A stretch of DNA of 64,000 nucleotides, taken from assembly GCF_051014685.1 (NCBI RefSeq), contig NW_027478517.1:992001-1056000 (forward strand), written 5' to 3'. The notes under the pieces were generated by a model. It had not been told where the DNA came from and searched no databases. It was given only the letters and a program-made list of their open reading frames with translations. Each line of letters opens with the position of its first letter. Position 1 is the first letter of the stretch. The stretch is from Ptiloglossa arizonensis (Eukaryota; Arthropoda; Insecta; Hymenoptera; Colletidae). Below are positions 36,797 through 49,711 of this stretch, piece by piece. The position numbers and the translations under genes are program-made.

Positions 36797-37620
36797 TTTG
36801 AAGCTAAGAAATGGTTGACAAGACAACAAATTTTTCGCAATTCTGCTGCTCCAAACGCTTAACCAGAACGGCATTGGGAAAAAATACACATACCGTTGTA
36901 ATCGAGCGAGTTTCTACTTTCAGATGCAATAGGAATTTTTGGGTTAGGTCAATCCGTTCGCGAGATATGGGAGTTTGAAGCTAAGAAATGGTTGAGAAGA
37001 CAACAAATTTTTCGCACTTCTGCTGCTCCAAACGCTTAACCAGAACGGCATAGGGAAAAAATACACATACCGTTGTAATCGAGCGAGTTTTTACTTTCAG
37101 ATGCAATAGGAATTTTTGGGTTAGGTCAATCCGCTCGCGAGATATGGGAGTTTGAAGCTAAGAAATGGTTGAGAAGACAACAAATTTTTCGCACATCTGC
37201 TGCTCCAAACGCTTAACCAAAATGGCCTAGGGAAAAAATACACATACCGTTGTAATCGAGCGAGTTTCTACTTTCAGATGCAATAGGAATTTTTGGGTTA
37301 GGTCAATCCGTTCGCGAGATATGGGAGTTTCAAGCTAAGAAATGGTTGAGAAGACAACAAATTTTTCGCACTTCTGCTGCTCCAAACGCTTAACCAGAAC
37401 GGCATTGGGAAAAAATACACATACCGTTGCAATCGGGCTTGTTTCTACTTTCAGATGCAATAGGAATTTTCGGGATAGGTCTATCTGTTCGCGAGATATG
37501 GGAGTTTGAAGCTAAGAAATGGTTGACAAGACAACAAATTTTTCGCAATTCTGCTGCTCCAAACGCTTAACCAGAACGGCATAGGGAAAAAATACACACA
37601 TCGTTGTAACCGGACGAGTT

Positions 37621-40484
37621 TCTACTTTCAGACGCAATAGGAATTTTTGGGTTTGGTCAATCCGTTCGCGAGATATGGGAGTTTGAAACTAAGAAATGTT
37701 TGAGAAGGCAACAAATTTTTCGCACTTCTGCTGCTCCAATCGCTTAACCAGGTTGGCCTAGGGAAAAAATTTACATACTGTTGTAATCGGGCGAGTTTCT
37801 ACTTTCAGACGCAGCAGGAATTTTTGGGATTGGTCAATCCGTTCGCGAGATATGTGTGTTTGAATCTAAGAAATAGTTGAGAAGACAATAAGTTTTTCGC
37901 ACTCCTGCTGCTCCAAACGCTTAACCAGAATGGCCTAGGGGAAAAATACACATACCCTTGCAATCGGGCTAGTTTCTACTTTCAGATGCAATAGGAATTT
38001 TCGGGATAGGTCTATCTGTTCGCGAGATATGGGAGTTTGAAGCTAAGAAATGGTTGAGAAGACAACAAATTTTTCGCAATTCTGCTGTTCCAAACGCTTA
38101 ACCAGAATGGCCTAGGGAAAAAATACACATACCGTTGTAATCGGGCGAGTTTCTACTTTCAGACGCAGCAGGAATTTTTGGGTTTGGTCAATCCGTTCGC
38201 GAGATATGGGAGTTTGAAGCTAAGAAATGTTTGAAGAGGCAACAAATTTTTCGCACTTCTGCTGCTCCAATCGCTTAACCAGATTGGCCTAGGGAAAAAA
38301 TACATATACCGTTGTAATCGGGCGTGTTTCTACTTTCAGATGCAATAGGAATTTTTGGGTTGGGTCAATCCTTTCGCGAGATATGGGAGTTTGAAGCTAA
38401 GAAATGGTTGAGAAGACAACAAATTTTTCGCAATTCTGCTGCTCCAAACGCTTAACCAGAATGATCTAGGGGAAAAATACACATACCGTTGTATTCGGGC
38501 TAGTTTCTACTTTCAGACGCAGCAGGAATTTTTGGGTTTGGTCAATCCGTTCGCGAGATGTGTGAGTTTGAAGCTAAGAAATGGTTGACAAGACAACAAA
38601 TTTTTCGCAATTCTGCTGCTCCAAACGCTTAACCAGAACGGCATAGGGAAAAAATACACATACCGTTGTAATCGAGCGAGTTTCTACTTTCAGATGCAAT
38701 AGGAATTTTTGGGTTTGTTCAATCCGTTCGCGAGATATGGGAGTTTGAAGCTAAGAAATGCTTGAGAAGACAACAAATTTTTCCCACTTCTGCTGCTCCA
38801 TACCCTTAACCAGAATGGCCTACGGATAAAATACGCATATCATTGTAATCGGGCGAGTTTCTGCTTTCAGACGCAACAGGAATTTGTGGGTTTGGTCAGT
38901 CCGTTCGCGAGATATGGGGCTTTGAAGCTAAGAAATTGTTGACAAGACAACAAATTTTTTGCACTTCTGCTGCTCCAGTCGCTTAAACAGAATGGCCTAG
39001 GGGAAAAATACACATACCGTTGTAATCGGGCGAGTTTCTACTTTCAGACGCAGCAGGAATTTTTGGGTTTGGACAATCCGTTCGCGAGATATGGGAGTTT
39101 GAAGCTAAGAAATGGTTGACAAGACAACAAATTTTTTGCACTTCTGCTGCTCCAGTCGCTTAACCAGAATGGTCTAGGGATAAAATACACATACCGTTGT
39201 AACCGGACGAGTTTCTACTTTCAGACGCAATCGGAATTTTTGGGTTAGTTCAATCCGTTCGCGAGATATGGGAGTCTGAAGCTAAGAAATGGTTGAGAAC
39301 GCAACAAATTTTTCGCAATTCTGCTGCTCCAATCGCTTAACCAGGTTGGCCTAGGGAAAAAATACACATACCGTTGTAATCGGGCGAGCTTCTACTTTCA
39401 GACGCAGCAGGAATTTTTGGGATTGGTCAATCCGTTCGCGAGATATGTGAGTTTGAAGCTAAGAAATAGTTGAGAAGACAACAAGTTTTTCGCACTCCTG
39501 CTGCTCCAAACGCTTAACCAGAATGGCCTAGGGGGAAAATACACATACCGTTGTAATCGGGCGAGTTTCTATTTTCAGATGCAATAGGAATTTTTGGGTT
39601 AGGTCAATCCGTTCGCGAGATATGGGAGTTTGAAGCTAAGAAATGTTTGAGGAAGCAACAAATTTTTCGCACTTCTGCTGCTCCAATCGCTTAACCAGAT
39701 TGGCCTAGGGAAAAAATGCCCATACCGTTATAATCGGGCGAGTTTCTACTTTCAGACGCAGCAGGAATTTTTGGGTTAGGTCAATCCGTTCGCGAGATAT
39801 GGCAGTTTGAAGATAAGAAATGTTTGAGAAGGTATCAAATTCTTCGCACTTCTGCTGGTACAAAAGCTTAACCATAATGTCCTAGGGAAAAAATACACAT
39901 ATCGTTGTAACCGGACGAGTTTCTACTTTCAGAAGCAATAGGAATTTTTGGGTGAGGTCAATCCGTTCGCGAGATATGGGAGTTTGAAGCTAAGAAATGT
40001 TTGAGAAGGCAACAAATTTTTCGCACTTCTGCTGCTGCAAACGCTTAACCAGAATGGCCTAGGGGAAAAATACACATACCGTTGTAATCGGGCGAGTTTC
40101 TACTTTCAGACGCAGCAGGAATTTTTGGGTTTGGTCAATCCGTTCGCGAGAAATGGGACTTTGAAGCTAAGAAATGGTTGACAAGGCAACAAATTTTTCG
40201 CAATTCTGCTGCTCCAAACGCTTAACCAGAACGGCGTAGGGAAAAAATACACATACCGTTGTAATCGTTAGAGTTTCTACTTTCAGATGCAATAGGAACT
40301 TTTGGGTTTGTTCAATCCGTTCGCGAGATATAGGAGTTTGAAGCTAAGAAATGGTTGAGAATGCTACACATTTTTCGCACTTCTTCTGCTCCAAACGCTT
40401 AACCAGAATGTCCTAGGGAAAAAATACACATACTGTTGTAATCGGGCTAGTTTCTACTTTCAGACGCAGCAGGACTTTTTGGGT
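37621..40484. repeat. Zone VI: compressed mosaic of other zones
   Basis: About sixteen monomers in which short blocks resemble widely separated places. 37.7-38.1 kb is like 18.8-19.2 kb (TTTACATACTG, ACCCTTGCAATC). 38.2-38.7 kb is like 6.7-7.2 kb (ACATATACCG, GGGCGTGTTTC). 38.75-39.15 kb is like 19.6-20.0 kb (TTCCCACTTC, CCTACGGATAAAAT). 39.15-40.0 kb is like 21.1-22.0 kb (GGAGTCTGAAGC, ATGCCCATACC), and 40.28-40.5 kb is like 30.9-31.1 kb. Block junctions fall inside monomers, for example CGTTAGAGTTTC near 40267. No non-satellite sequence is present. Confidence 0.72.
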
Positions 40485-42608
40485 TAGGTCAATCCGTTCG
40501 CGAGATATGGGAGTTTGAAGCTAAGAAATAGTTGAGAGGACAACAAATTTTTCGCAATTCTGCTGCTCCAAACGCTTAACCAGAACGGCATTGGGAAAAA
40601 ATACACATACCGTTGTAATCGGGCGAGTTTCTACTTTCAGATGCAATAGGAACTTTTGGGTTTGTTCAATCCGTTCGCGAGATATGGGAGTTTGAAGCTA
40701 AGAAATGGTTGAGAAGGAATCAAATTTTTCGCACTTCTGCTGGTCCAAAAGCTTAACCAGAATGGCCTAGGGAAAAAAAACACATATCGTTGTAACCAGA
40801 CGAGTTTCTACTTTCAGACGCAATAGGAATTTTCGGGTTTGGTCAATCCGTTCGCGAGATATGTGAGTTTGAAGCTAAGAAATAGTTGAGAAGACAACAA
40901 GTTTTTCGCACTCCTGCTGCTCCAAACGCTTAACCAGAATGGCCTAGGGGAAAAATACACATACCGTTGTAATCGGGCGAGTTTCTATTTTCAGATGCAA
41001 TAGGAATTTTTGGGTTAGGTCAATCCGTTCGCGAGATATGGGAGTTTGAAGCTAAGAAATGTTTGAGGAAGCAACAAATTTTTCGCACTTCTGCTGCTCC
41101 AATCGCTTAACCAGATTGGCCTAGGGAAAAAATGCCCTTACCGTTATAATCGGGCGAGTTTCTACTTTCAGGCGCAGCAGGAATTTTTGGGTTAGGTCAA
41201 TCCGTTCGCGAGATATGGCAGTTTGAAGATAAGAAATGTTTGAGAAGGTATCAAATTTTTCGCACTTCTGCTGGTACAAAAGCTTAACCATAATGTCCTA
41301 GGGAAAAAATACACATATCGTTGTAACCGGACGAGTTTCTACTTTCAGACGCAATAGGAATTTTTGGGGTTAGGTCAATCCGTTCGCGAGATATGGGAGT
41401 TTGAAGCTAAGAAATGTTTGAGAAGGCAACAAATTTTTCGCACTTCTGCTGCTGCAAACGCTTAACCAGAATGGCCTAGGGGAAAAATACACATACCGTT
41501 GTAATCGGGCGAGTTTCTACTTTCAGACGCAGCAGGAATTTTTGGGTTTGGTCAATCCGTTCGCGAGAAATGGGACTTTGAAGCTAAGAAATGGTTGACA
41601 AGGCAACAATTTTTTCGCAATTCTGCTGCTCCAAACGCTTAACCAGAACGGCGTAGGGAAAAAATACACATACCGTTGTAATCGGGAGAGTTTCTACTTT
41701 CCAGACGCAGCAGGAATTTTTGGGTTTGGTCAATTCGTTCGCGAGATATGTGAGCTTGAAGCTAAGAAATGGTTGACAAGACAACAAATTTTTAGCACTT
41801 CTGCTGCTCCAGTCGCTTAACCAGAATGGCCTAGGGGAAAAATACACATACCGTTGTAATCGGGCGAGTTTCTACTTTCAGACGCAGCAGGAATTTTTGG
41901 GTTTGGTCAATCCGTTCGCGAGATATGTGAGTTTGAAGCTAAAAAGTGGTTGACAAGACAACAAATTTTTCGCACTTCTGCTGCTCCAGTCGCTTAACCA
42001 GAATGGCATAGGGGATGAAAAAAAACATACCGTTGTAATCGAGCGAGTTTCTACTTTCAGATGCAATAGGAATTTTTGGGTTAGGTCATCCGTTCGCGAG
42101 ATATGGGAGTTTGAAGCTAAGAAATGGTTGAGAAGACAACAAATTTTTCGCACTTCTGCTGCTCCAAACGCTTAACCAGAATGGCCTAGGGAAAAAATAC
42201 ACATACCTTTGTAATCGGGCGAGTTTCTACTTTCAGATGCAATAGGAACTTTTGGGTTTGTTCAATCCGTTCGCGAGATATAGGAGTTTGAAGCTAAGAA
42301 ATGGTTGAGAATGCTACACATTTTTCGCACTTCTGCGGCTCCAAACGCTTAACCAGAATGGCCTAGGGATAAAATACGCATACCGTTGTAATCGGGCGAG
42401 TTCCTGCTTTCAGACGCAACAGGAATATGTGGGTTTGGTCAATCCGTTCGCGAGATATGGGGCTTTGAAGCTAAGGAATGGTTGACAAGACAACAAATTT
42501 TTTGCACTTCTGCTGCTCCAGTCGCTTAACCAGAATGCCCTAGGGGAAAAATACACATACCGTTGTAATCGGGCTAGTTTCTTCTTTCAGACGCAGCAGG
42601 AATTTTTG
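40485..42608. repeat. 2,657-bp period repeat, copy 1
   Basis: Recurs at about 43142-45265 with an offset of 2,658 bp, dropping to 2,657 bp after an extra G near 41365 in this copy (TTTTTGGGGTTAGG). The unit is fifteen monomers. It contains one complete six-monomer cassette. The right edge is GGGATTGGTC here against GGGTTTGGTC in copy 2. Confidence 0.8.
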
Positions 42609-43141
42609 GGATTGGTCAATCCGTTCGCGAGATATGTGAGTTTGAAGCTAAGAAATAGTTGAGAAGACAACAAGTTTTTCGCACTCCTGCTGCTCCAAAC
42701 GCTTAACCAGAATGGCCTAGGGGGAAAATACACATACCGTTGTAATCGGGCGAGTTTCTATTTTCAGATGCAATAGGAATTTTTGGGTTAGGTCAATCCG
42801 TTCGCGAGATATGGGAGTTTGAAGCTAAGAAATGTTTGAGGAAGCAACAAATTTTTCGCACTTCTGCTGCTCCAATCGCTTAACCAGATTGGCCTAGGGA
42901 AAAAATGCCCATACCGTTATAATCGGGCGAGTTTCTACTTTCAGACGCAGCAGGAATTTTTGGGTTAGGTCAATCCTTTCGCGAGATATGGCAGTTTGAA
43001 GATAAGAAATGTTTGAGAAGGTATCAAATTCTTCGCACTTCTGCTGGTACAAAAGCTTAACCATAATGTCCTAGGGAAAAAATACACATATCGTTGTAAC
43101 CGGACGAGTTTCTACTTTCAGAAGCAATAGGAATTTTTGGG

Positions 43142-45265
43142 TGAGGTCAATCCGTTCGCGAGATATGGGAGTTTGAAGCTAAGAAATAGTTGAGAGGACA
43201 ACAAATTTTTCGCAATTCTGCTGCTCCAAACGCTTAACCAGAACGGCATTGGGAAAAAATACACATACCGTTGTAATCGGGCGAGTTTCTACTTTCAGAT
43301 GCAATAGGAACTTTTGGGTTTGTTCAATCCGTTCGCGAGATATGGGAGTTTGAAGCTAAGAAATGGTTGAGAAGGAATCAAATTTTTCGCACTTCTGCTG
43401 GTCCAAAAGCTTAACCAGAATGGCCTAGGGAAAAAAAACACATATCGTTGTAACCGGACGAGTTTCTACTTTCAGACGCAATAGGAATTTTCGGGTTTGG
43501 TCAATCCGTTCGCGAGATATGTGAGTTTGAAGCTAAGAAATAGTTGAGAAGACAACAAGTTTTTCGCACTCCTGCTGCTCCAAACGCTTAACCAGAATGG
43601 CCTAGGGGAAAAATACACATACCGTTGTAATCGGGCGAGTTTCTATTTTCAGATGCAATAGGAATTTTTGGGTTAGGTCAATCCGTTCGCGAGATATGGG
43701 AGTTTGAAGCTAAGAAATGTTTGAGGAAGCAACAAATTTTTCGCACTTCTGCTGCTCCAATCGCTTAACCAGATTGGCCTAGGGAAAAAATGCCCTTACC
43801 GTTATAATCGGGCGAGTTTCTACTTTCAGACGCAGCAGGAATTTTTGGGTTAGGTCAATCCGTTCGCGAGATATGGCAGTTTGAAGATAAGAAATGTTTG
43901 AGAGGGTATCAAATTTTTCGCACTTCTGCTGGTACAAAAGCTTAACCATAATGTCCTAGGGAAAAAATACACATATCGTTGTAACCGGACGAGTTTCTAC
44001 TTTCAGACGCAATAGGAATTTTTGGGTTAGGTCAATCCGTTCGCGAGATATGGGAGTTTGAAGCTAAGAAATGTTTGAGAAGGCAACAAATTTTTCGCAC
44101 TTCTGCTGCTGCAAACGCTTAACCAGAATGGCCTAGGGGAAAAATACACATACCGTTGTAATCGGGCGAGTTTCTACTTTCAGACGCAGCAGGAATTTTT
44201 GGGTTTGGTCAATCCGTTCGCGAGAAATGGGACTTTGAAGCTAAGAAATGGTTGACAAGGCAACAATTTTTTCGCAATTCTGCTGCTCCAAACGCTTAAC
44301 CAGAACGGCGTAGGGAAAAAATACACATACCGTTGTAATCGGGAGAGTTTCTACTTTCCAGACGCAGCAGGAATTTTTGGGTTTGGTCAATTCGTTCGCG
44401 AGATATGTGAGCTTGAAGCTAAGAAATGGTTGACAAGACAACAAATTTTTAGCACTTCTGCTGCTCCAGTCGCTTAACCAGAATGGCCTAGGGGAAAAAT
44501 ACACATACCGTTGTAATCGGGCGAGTTTCTACTTTCAGACGCAGCAGGAATTTTTGGGTTTGGTCAATCCGTTCGCGAGATATGTGAGTTTGAAGCTAAA
44601 AAGTGGTTGACAAGACAACAAATTTTTCGCACTTCTGCTGCTCCAGTCGCTTAACCAGAATGGCATAGGGGATGAAAAAAAACATACCGTTGTAATCGAG
44701 CGAGTTTCTACTTTCAGATGCAATAGGAATTTTTGGGTTAGGTCATCCGTTCGCGAGATATGGGAGTTTGAAGCTAAGAAATGGTTGAGAAGACAACAAA
44801 TTTTTCGCACTTCTGCTGCTCCAAACGCTTAACCAGAATGGCCTAGGGAAAAAATACACATACATTTGTAATCGGGCGAGTTTCTACTTTCAGATGCAAT
44901 AGGAACTTTTGGGTTTGTTCAATCCGTTCGCGAGATATAGGAGTTTGAAGCTAAGAAATGGTTGAGAATGCTACACATTTTTCGCACTTCTGCGGCTCCA
45001 AACGCTTAACCAGAATGGCCTAGGGATAAAATACGCATACCGTTGTAATCGGGCGAGTTCCTGCTTTCAGACGCAACAGGAATATGTGGGTTTGGTCAAT
45101 CCGTTCGCGAGATATGGGGCTTTGAAGCTAAGGAATGGTTGACAAGACAACAAATTTTTTGCACTTCTGCTGCTCCAGTCGCTTAACCAGAATGCCCTAG
45201 GGGAAAAATACACATGCCGTTGTAATCGGGCTAGTTTCTTCTTTCAGACGCAGCAGGAATTTTTG
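43142..45265. repeat. 2,657-bp period repeat, copy 2
   Basis: Second copy of 40485-42608. Private changes include GAGAGGGTATC near 43909 against GAGAAGGTATC, ACATACATTTG near 44863 against ACATACCTTTG, and CACATGCCG near 45214. The two copies are separated by 42609-43141, which itself resembles 39.4-40.0 kb (GGGATTGGTC, GGGGGAAAAT, AATTCTTCGCAC). Confidence 0.8.
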
Positions 45266-47198
45266 GGTTTGGTCAATCCGTTCCCGAGGAATGGGAGTTT
45301 GAAGCTAAGAAATGGTTGAGAAGACAACAAATTTTTCGCACTTCTGCTGCTCCAAACGCTTAACCAGAACGGCATTGGGAAAAAATACACATACCGTTGT
45401 AATCGAGCGAGTTTTTACTTTCAGATGCAATAGGAATTTTTGTGTTAGGTCAATCCGCTCGCGAGATATGGGAGTTTGAAGCTAAGAAATGGTTGAGAAG
45501 ACAACAAATTTTTCGCACATCTGCTGCTCCAAACGCTTAACCAAAATGGCCTAGGGAAAAAATACACATACCGTTGTAATCGAGCGAGTTTCTACTTTCA
45601 GATGCAATAGGAATTTTAGGGTTAGGTCAATCCGTTCGCGAGATATGGGAGTTTCAAGCTAAGAAATGGTTGAGAAGACAACAAATTTTTCGCACTTCTG
45701 CTGCTCCAAACGCTTAACCAGAACGGCATACGGAAAAAATACACATACCGTTGTAATCGAGCGAGTTTCTACTTTCAGACGCAACAGGAATATGTGGATT
45801 TGGTCAATCCGTTCGCGAGATATGGGGCTTTGAAGCTAAGAAATGGTTGACAAGACAACAAATTTTTCGCAATTCTGCTGCTCCAAACGCTTAACCAGAA
45901 CGGCATTGGGAAAAAATACACATACCGTTGCAATCGGGCTTGTTTCTACTTTCAGATGCAAAAGGAATTTTCAGGATAGGTCTATCTGTTCGCGAGATAT
46001 GGGAGTTTGAAGCTAAGAAATGGTTGAGAAGGCAACAAATTTTTCGCACTCCTGCTGCTCCAAACGCTTAACCAGAATGGCCTAGGGGAAAAATACACAT
46101 ACCGTTGTAATCGGGCGAGTTTCTATTTTCAGATGCAATAGGAATTTTTGGGTTAGGTCAATCCGTTCGCGAGATATGGGAGTTTGAAGCTAAGAAATGT
46201 TTGAGGAAGCAACAAATTTTTCGCACTTCTGCTGCTCCAATCGCTTAACCAGATTGGCCTAGGGAAAAAATGCCCATACCGTTATAATCGGGCGAGTTTC
46301 TACTTTCAGACGCAGCAGGAATTTTTGGGTTAGGTCAATCCGTTCGCGAGATATGGCAGTTTGAAGATAAGAAATGTTTGAGAAGGTATCAAATTTTTCG
46401 CACTTCTGCTGGTACAAAAGCTTAACCATAATGTCCTAGGGAAAAAATACACATATCGTTGTAACCGGACGAGTTTCTACTTTCAGACGCAATAGGAATT
46501 TTTGGGTTAGGTCAATCCGTTCGCGAGATATGGGAGTTTGAAGCTAAGAAATGTTTGAGAAGGCAACAAATTTTTCGCACTTCTGCTGCTGCAAACGCTT
46601 AACCAGAATGGCCTAGGGGAAAAATACACATACCGTTGTAATCGGGCGAGTTTCTACTTTCAGACGCAGCAGGAATTTTTGGGTTTGGTCAATCCGTTCG
46701 CGAGAAATGGGACTTTGAAGCTAAGAAATGGTTGACAAGGCAACAATTTTTTCGCAATTCTGCTGCTCCAAACGCTTAACCAGAACGGCGTAGGGAAAAA
46801 ATACACATACCGTTGTAATCGGGAGAGTTTCTACTTTCCAGACGCAGCAGGAATTTTTGGGTTTGGTCAATTCGTTCGCGAGATATGTGAGCTTGAAGCT
46901 AAGAAATGGTTGACAAGACAACAAATTTTTAGCACTTCTGCTGCTCCAGTCGCTTAACCAGAATGGCCTAGGGGAAAAATACACATACCGTTGTAATCGG
47001 GCGAGTTTCTACTTTCAGACGCAGCAGGAATTTTTGGGTTTGGTCAATCCGTTCGCGAGATATGTGAGTTTGAAGCTAAAAAGTGGTTGACAAGACAACA
47101 AATTTTTCGCACTTCTGCTGCTCCAGTCGCTTAACCAGAATGGCATAGGGGATGAAAAAAAACATACCGTTGTAATCGAGCGAGTTTCTACTTTCAGA
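45241..47198. repeat. 1,950-bp tandem duplication, copy 1
   Basis: Matches 47191-49148 at an offset of 1,950 bp (eleven monomers plus three, explained by the +1 and +2 variants of the cassette). The copies are directly adjacent and share the eight bases 47191-47198 (CTTTCAGA). I found a single difference between copies. The unit carries one complete cassette plus five further monomers. Confidence 0.9.
46188..47190. repeat. Six-monomer cassette (best example)
   Basis: Monomers begin at 46188 (GTTTGAGGAAGC), 46365 (AGATAAG, HindIII type), 46542 (CTGCTGCAAACG), 46719 (178-bp TTTCCAGACG type), 46897 (TTTTTAGCAC) and 47074 (GATG plus A8 type). The same order of six variants starts near 29.71, 33.79, 41.05, 43.71, 46.19, 48.14, 55.92 and 60.17 kb, with a truncated copy near 39.6-40.27 kb. 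The stretches between cassettes vary in length, so the cassette is conserved while its surroundings are reshuffled. Confidence 0.8.
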
Positions 47199-49148
47199 CG
47201 CAGCAGGAATTTTTGGGTTTGGTCAATCCGTTCCCGAGGAATGGGAGTTTGAAGCTAAGAAATGGTTGAGAAGACAACAAATTTTTCGCACTTCTGCTGC
47301 TCCAAACGCTTAACCAGAACGGCATTGGGAAAAAATACACATACCGTTGTAATCGAGCGAGTTTTTACTTTCAGATGCAATAGGAATTTTTGTGTTAGGT
47401 CAATCCGCTCGCGAGATATGGGAGTTTGAAGCTAAGAAATGGTTGAGAAGACAACAAATTTTTCGCACATCTGCTGCTCCAAACGCTTAACCAAAATGGC
47501 CTAGGGAAAAAATACACATACCGTTGTAATCGAGCGAGTTTCTACTTTCAGATGCAATAGGAATTTTAGGGTTAGGTCAATCCGTTCGCGAGATATGGGA
47601 GTTTCAAGCTAAGAAATGGTTGAGAAGAAAACAAATTTTTCGCACTTCTGCTGCTCCAAACGCTTAACCAGAACGGCATACGGAAAAAATACACATACCG
47701 TTGTAATCGAGCGAGTTTCTACTTTCAGACGCAACAGGAATATGTGGATTTGGTCAATCCGTTCGCGAGATATGGGGCTTTGAAGCTAAGAAATGGTTGA
47801 CAAGACAACAAATTTTTCGCAATTCTGCTGCTCCAAACGCTTAACCAGAACGGCATTGGGAAAAAATACACATACCGTTGCAATCGGGCTTGTTTCTACT
47901 TTCAGATGCAAAAGGAATTTTCAGGATAGGTCTATCTGTTCGCGAGATATGGGAGTTTGAAGCTAAGAAATGGTTGAGAAGGCAACAAATTTTTCGCACT
48001 CCTGCTGCTCCAAACGCTTAACCAGAATGGCCTAGGGGAAAAATACACATACCGTTGTAATCGGGCGAGTTTCTATTTTCAGATGCAATAGGAATTTTTG
48101 GGTTAGGTCAATCCGTTCGCGAGATATGGGAGTTTGAAGCTAAGAAATGTTTGAGGAAGCAACAAATTTTTCGCACTTCTGCTGCTCCAATCGCTTAACC
48201 AGATTGGCCTAGGGAAAAAATGCCCATACCGTTATAATCGGGCGAGTTTCTACTTTCAGACGCAGCAGGAATTTTTGGGTTAGGTCAATCCGTTCGCGAG
48301 ATATGGCAGTTTGAAGATAAGAAATGTTTGAGAAGGTATCAAATTTTTCGCACTTCTGCTGGTACAAAAGCTTAACCATAATGTCCTAGGGAAAAAATAC
48401 ACATATCGTTGTAACCGGACGAGTTTCTACTTTCAGACGCAATAGGAATTTTTGGGTTAGGTCAATCCGTTCGCGAGATATGGGAGTTTGAAGCTAAGAA
48501 ATGTTTGAGAAGGCAACAAATTTTTCGCACTTCTGCTGCTGCAAACGCTTAACCAGAATGGCCTAGGGGAAAAATACACATACCGTTGTAATCGGGCGAG
48601 TTTCTACTTTCAGACGCAGCAGGAATTTTTGGGTTTGGTCAATCCGTTCGCGAGAAATGGGACTTTGAAGCTAAGAAATGGTTGACAAGGCAACAATTTT
48701 TTCGCAATTCTGCTGCTCCAAACGCTTAACCAGAACGGCGTAGGGAAAAAATACACATACCGTTGTAATCGGGAGAGTTTCTACTTTCCAGACGCAGCAG
48801 GAATTTTTGGGTTTGGTCAATTCGTTCGCGAGATATGTGAGCTTGAAGCTAAGAAATGGTTGACAAGACAACAAATTTTTAGCACTTCTGCTGCTCCAGT
48901 CGCTTAACCAGAATGGCCTAGGGGAAAAATACACATACCGTTGTAATCGGGCGAGTTTCTACTTTCAGACGCAGCAGGAATTTTTGGGTTTGGTCAATCC
49001 GTTCGCGAGATATGTGAGTTTGAAGCTAAAAAGTGGTTGACAAGACAACAAATTTTTCGCACTTCTGCTGCTCCAGTCGCTTAACCAGAATGGCATAGGG
49101 GATGAAAAAAAACATACCGTTGTAATCGAGCGAGTTTCTACTTTCAGA
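47191..49148. repeat. 1,950-bp tandem duplication, copy 2
   Basis: Second copy of 45241-47198. The one difference I saw is GAGAAGAAAACAAA near 47629 against GAGAAGACAACAAA near 45679. The left junction is between TTTCTA and CTTTCAGACG; the right edge is at 49149, where ATG replaces ACG. Near identity marks this as one of the youngest events in the window. Confidence 0.9.
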
Positions 49149-49711
49149 TGCAATAGGAATTTTTGGGTTAGGTCATCCGTTCGCGAGATATGGGAGTTTG
49201 AAGCTAAGAAATGGTTGAGAAGACAACAAATTTTTCGCACTTCTGCTGCTCCAAACGCTTAACCAGAATGGCCTAGGGATAAAATACGCATACCGTTGTA
49301 ATCGGGCGAGTTCCTGCTTTCAGACGCAACAGGAATATGTGGGTTTGGTCAATCCGTTCGCGAGATATGGGGCTTTGAAGCTAAGGAATGGTTGACAAGA
49401 CAACAAATTTTTTGCACTTCTGCTGCTCCAGTCGCTTAACCAGAATGCCCTAGGGGAAAAATACACATACCGTTGTAATCGGGCTAGTTTCTTCTTTCAG
49501 ACGCAGCAGGAATTTTTGGGTTTGGTCAATCCGTTCCCGAGGAATGGGAGTTTGAAGCTAAGAAATGGTTGAGAAGACAACAAATTTTTCGCACTTCTGC
49601 TGCTCCAAACGCTTAACCAGAACGGCATTGGGAAAAAATACACATACCGTTGTAATCGAGCGAGTTTTTACTTTCAGATGCAATAGGAATTTTTGTGTTA
49701 GGTCAATCCGC
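49149..49711. repeat. Third, truncated unit up to the 26-kb junction
   Basis: About three monomers continuing the zone VII pattern (GGTCATCCG, AATATGTGGG, CTTCTTTCAGACG, TTCCCGAGG, TTTGTGTTAGG). They stop at 49711, where the last zone VII-specific base is the C of CCGCTCGCGAG. From 49712 onward the sequence follows 23509 onward instead. Confidence 0.82.

Larger units (their letters stand above)
23509..37620. repeat. 26.2-kb-spaced large duplication, copy 1
   Basis: This 14.1-kb tract recurs at 49712-64000. The offset is 26,203 bp up to about 59.57 kb, then 26,380 bp (one monomer more) to the window end. Nested structures inside it, the 6,367-bp copy 2 remainder, the 1,769-bp pair, cassettes and 531-bp repeats, are all reproduced in order in the second copy, so they predate the large duplication. 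The true right end is not known because copy 2 leaves the window. Confidence 0.92.

Noticed and set aside
37621..40484. Possible transposon or unique insert in the irregular zone
   Set aside because: Every stretch aligns to satellite monomers elsewhere in the window; there are no terminal repeats or target-site duplications.
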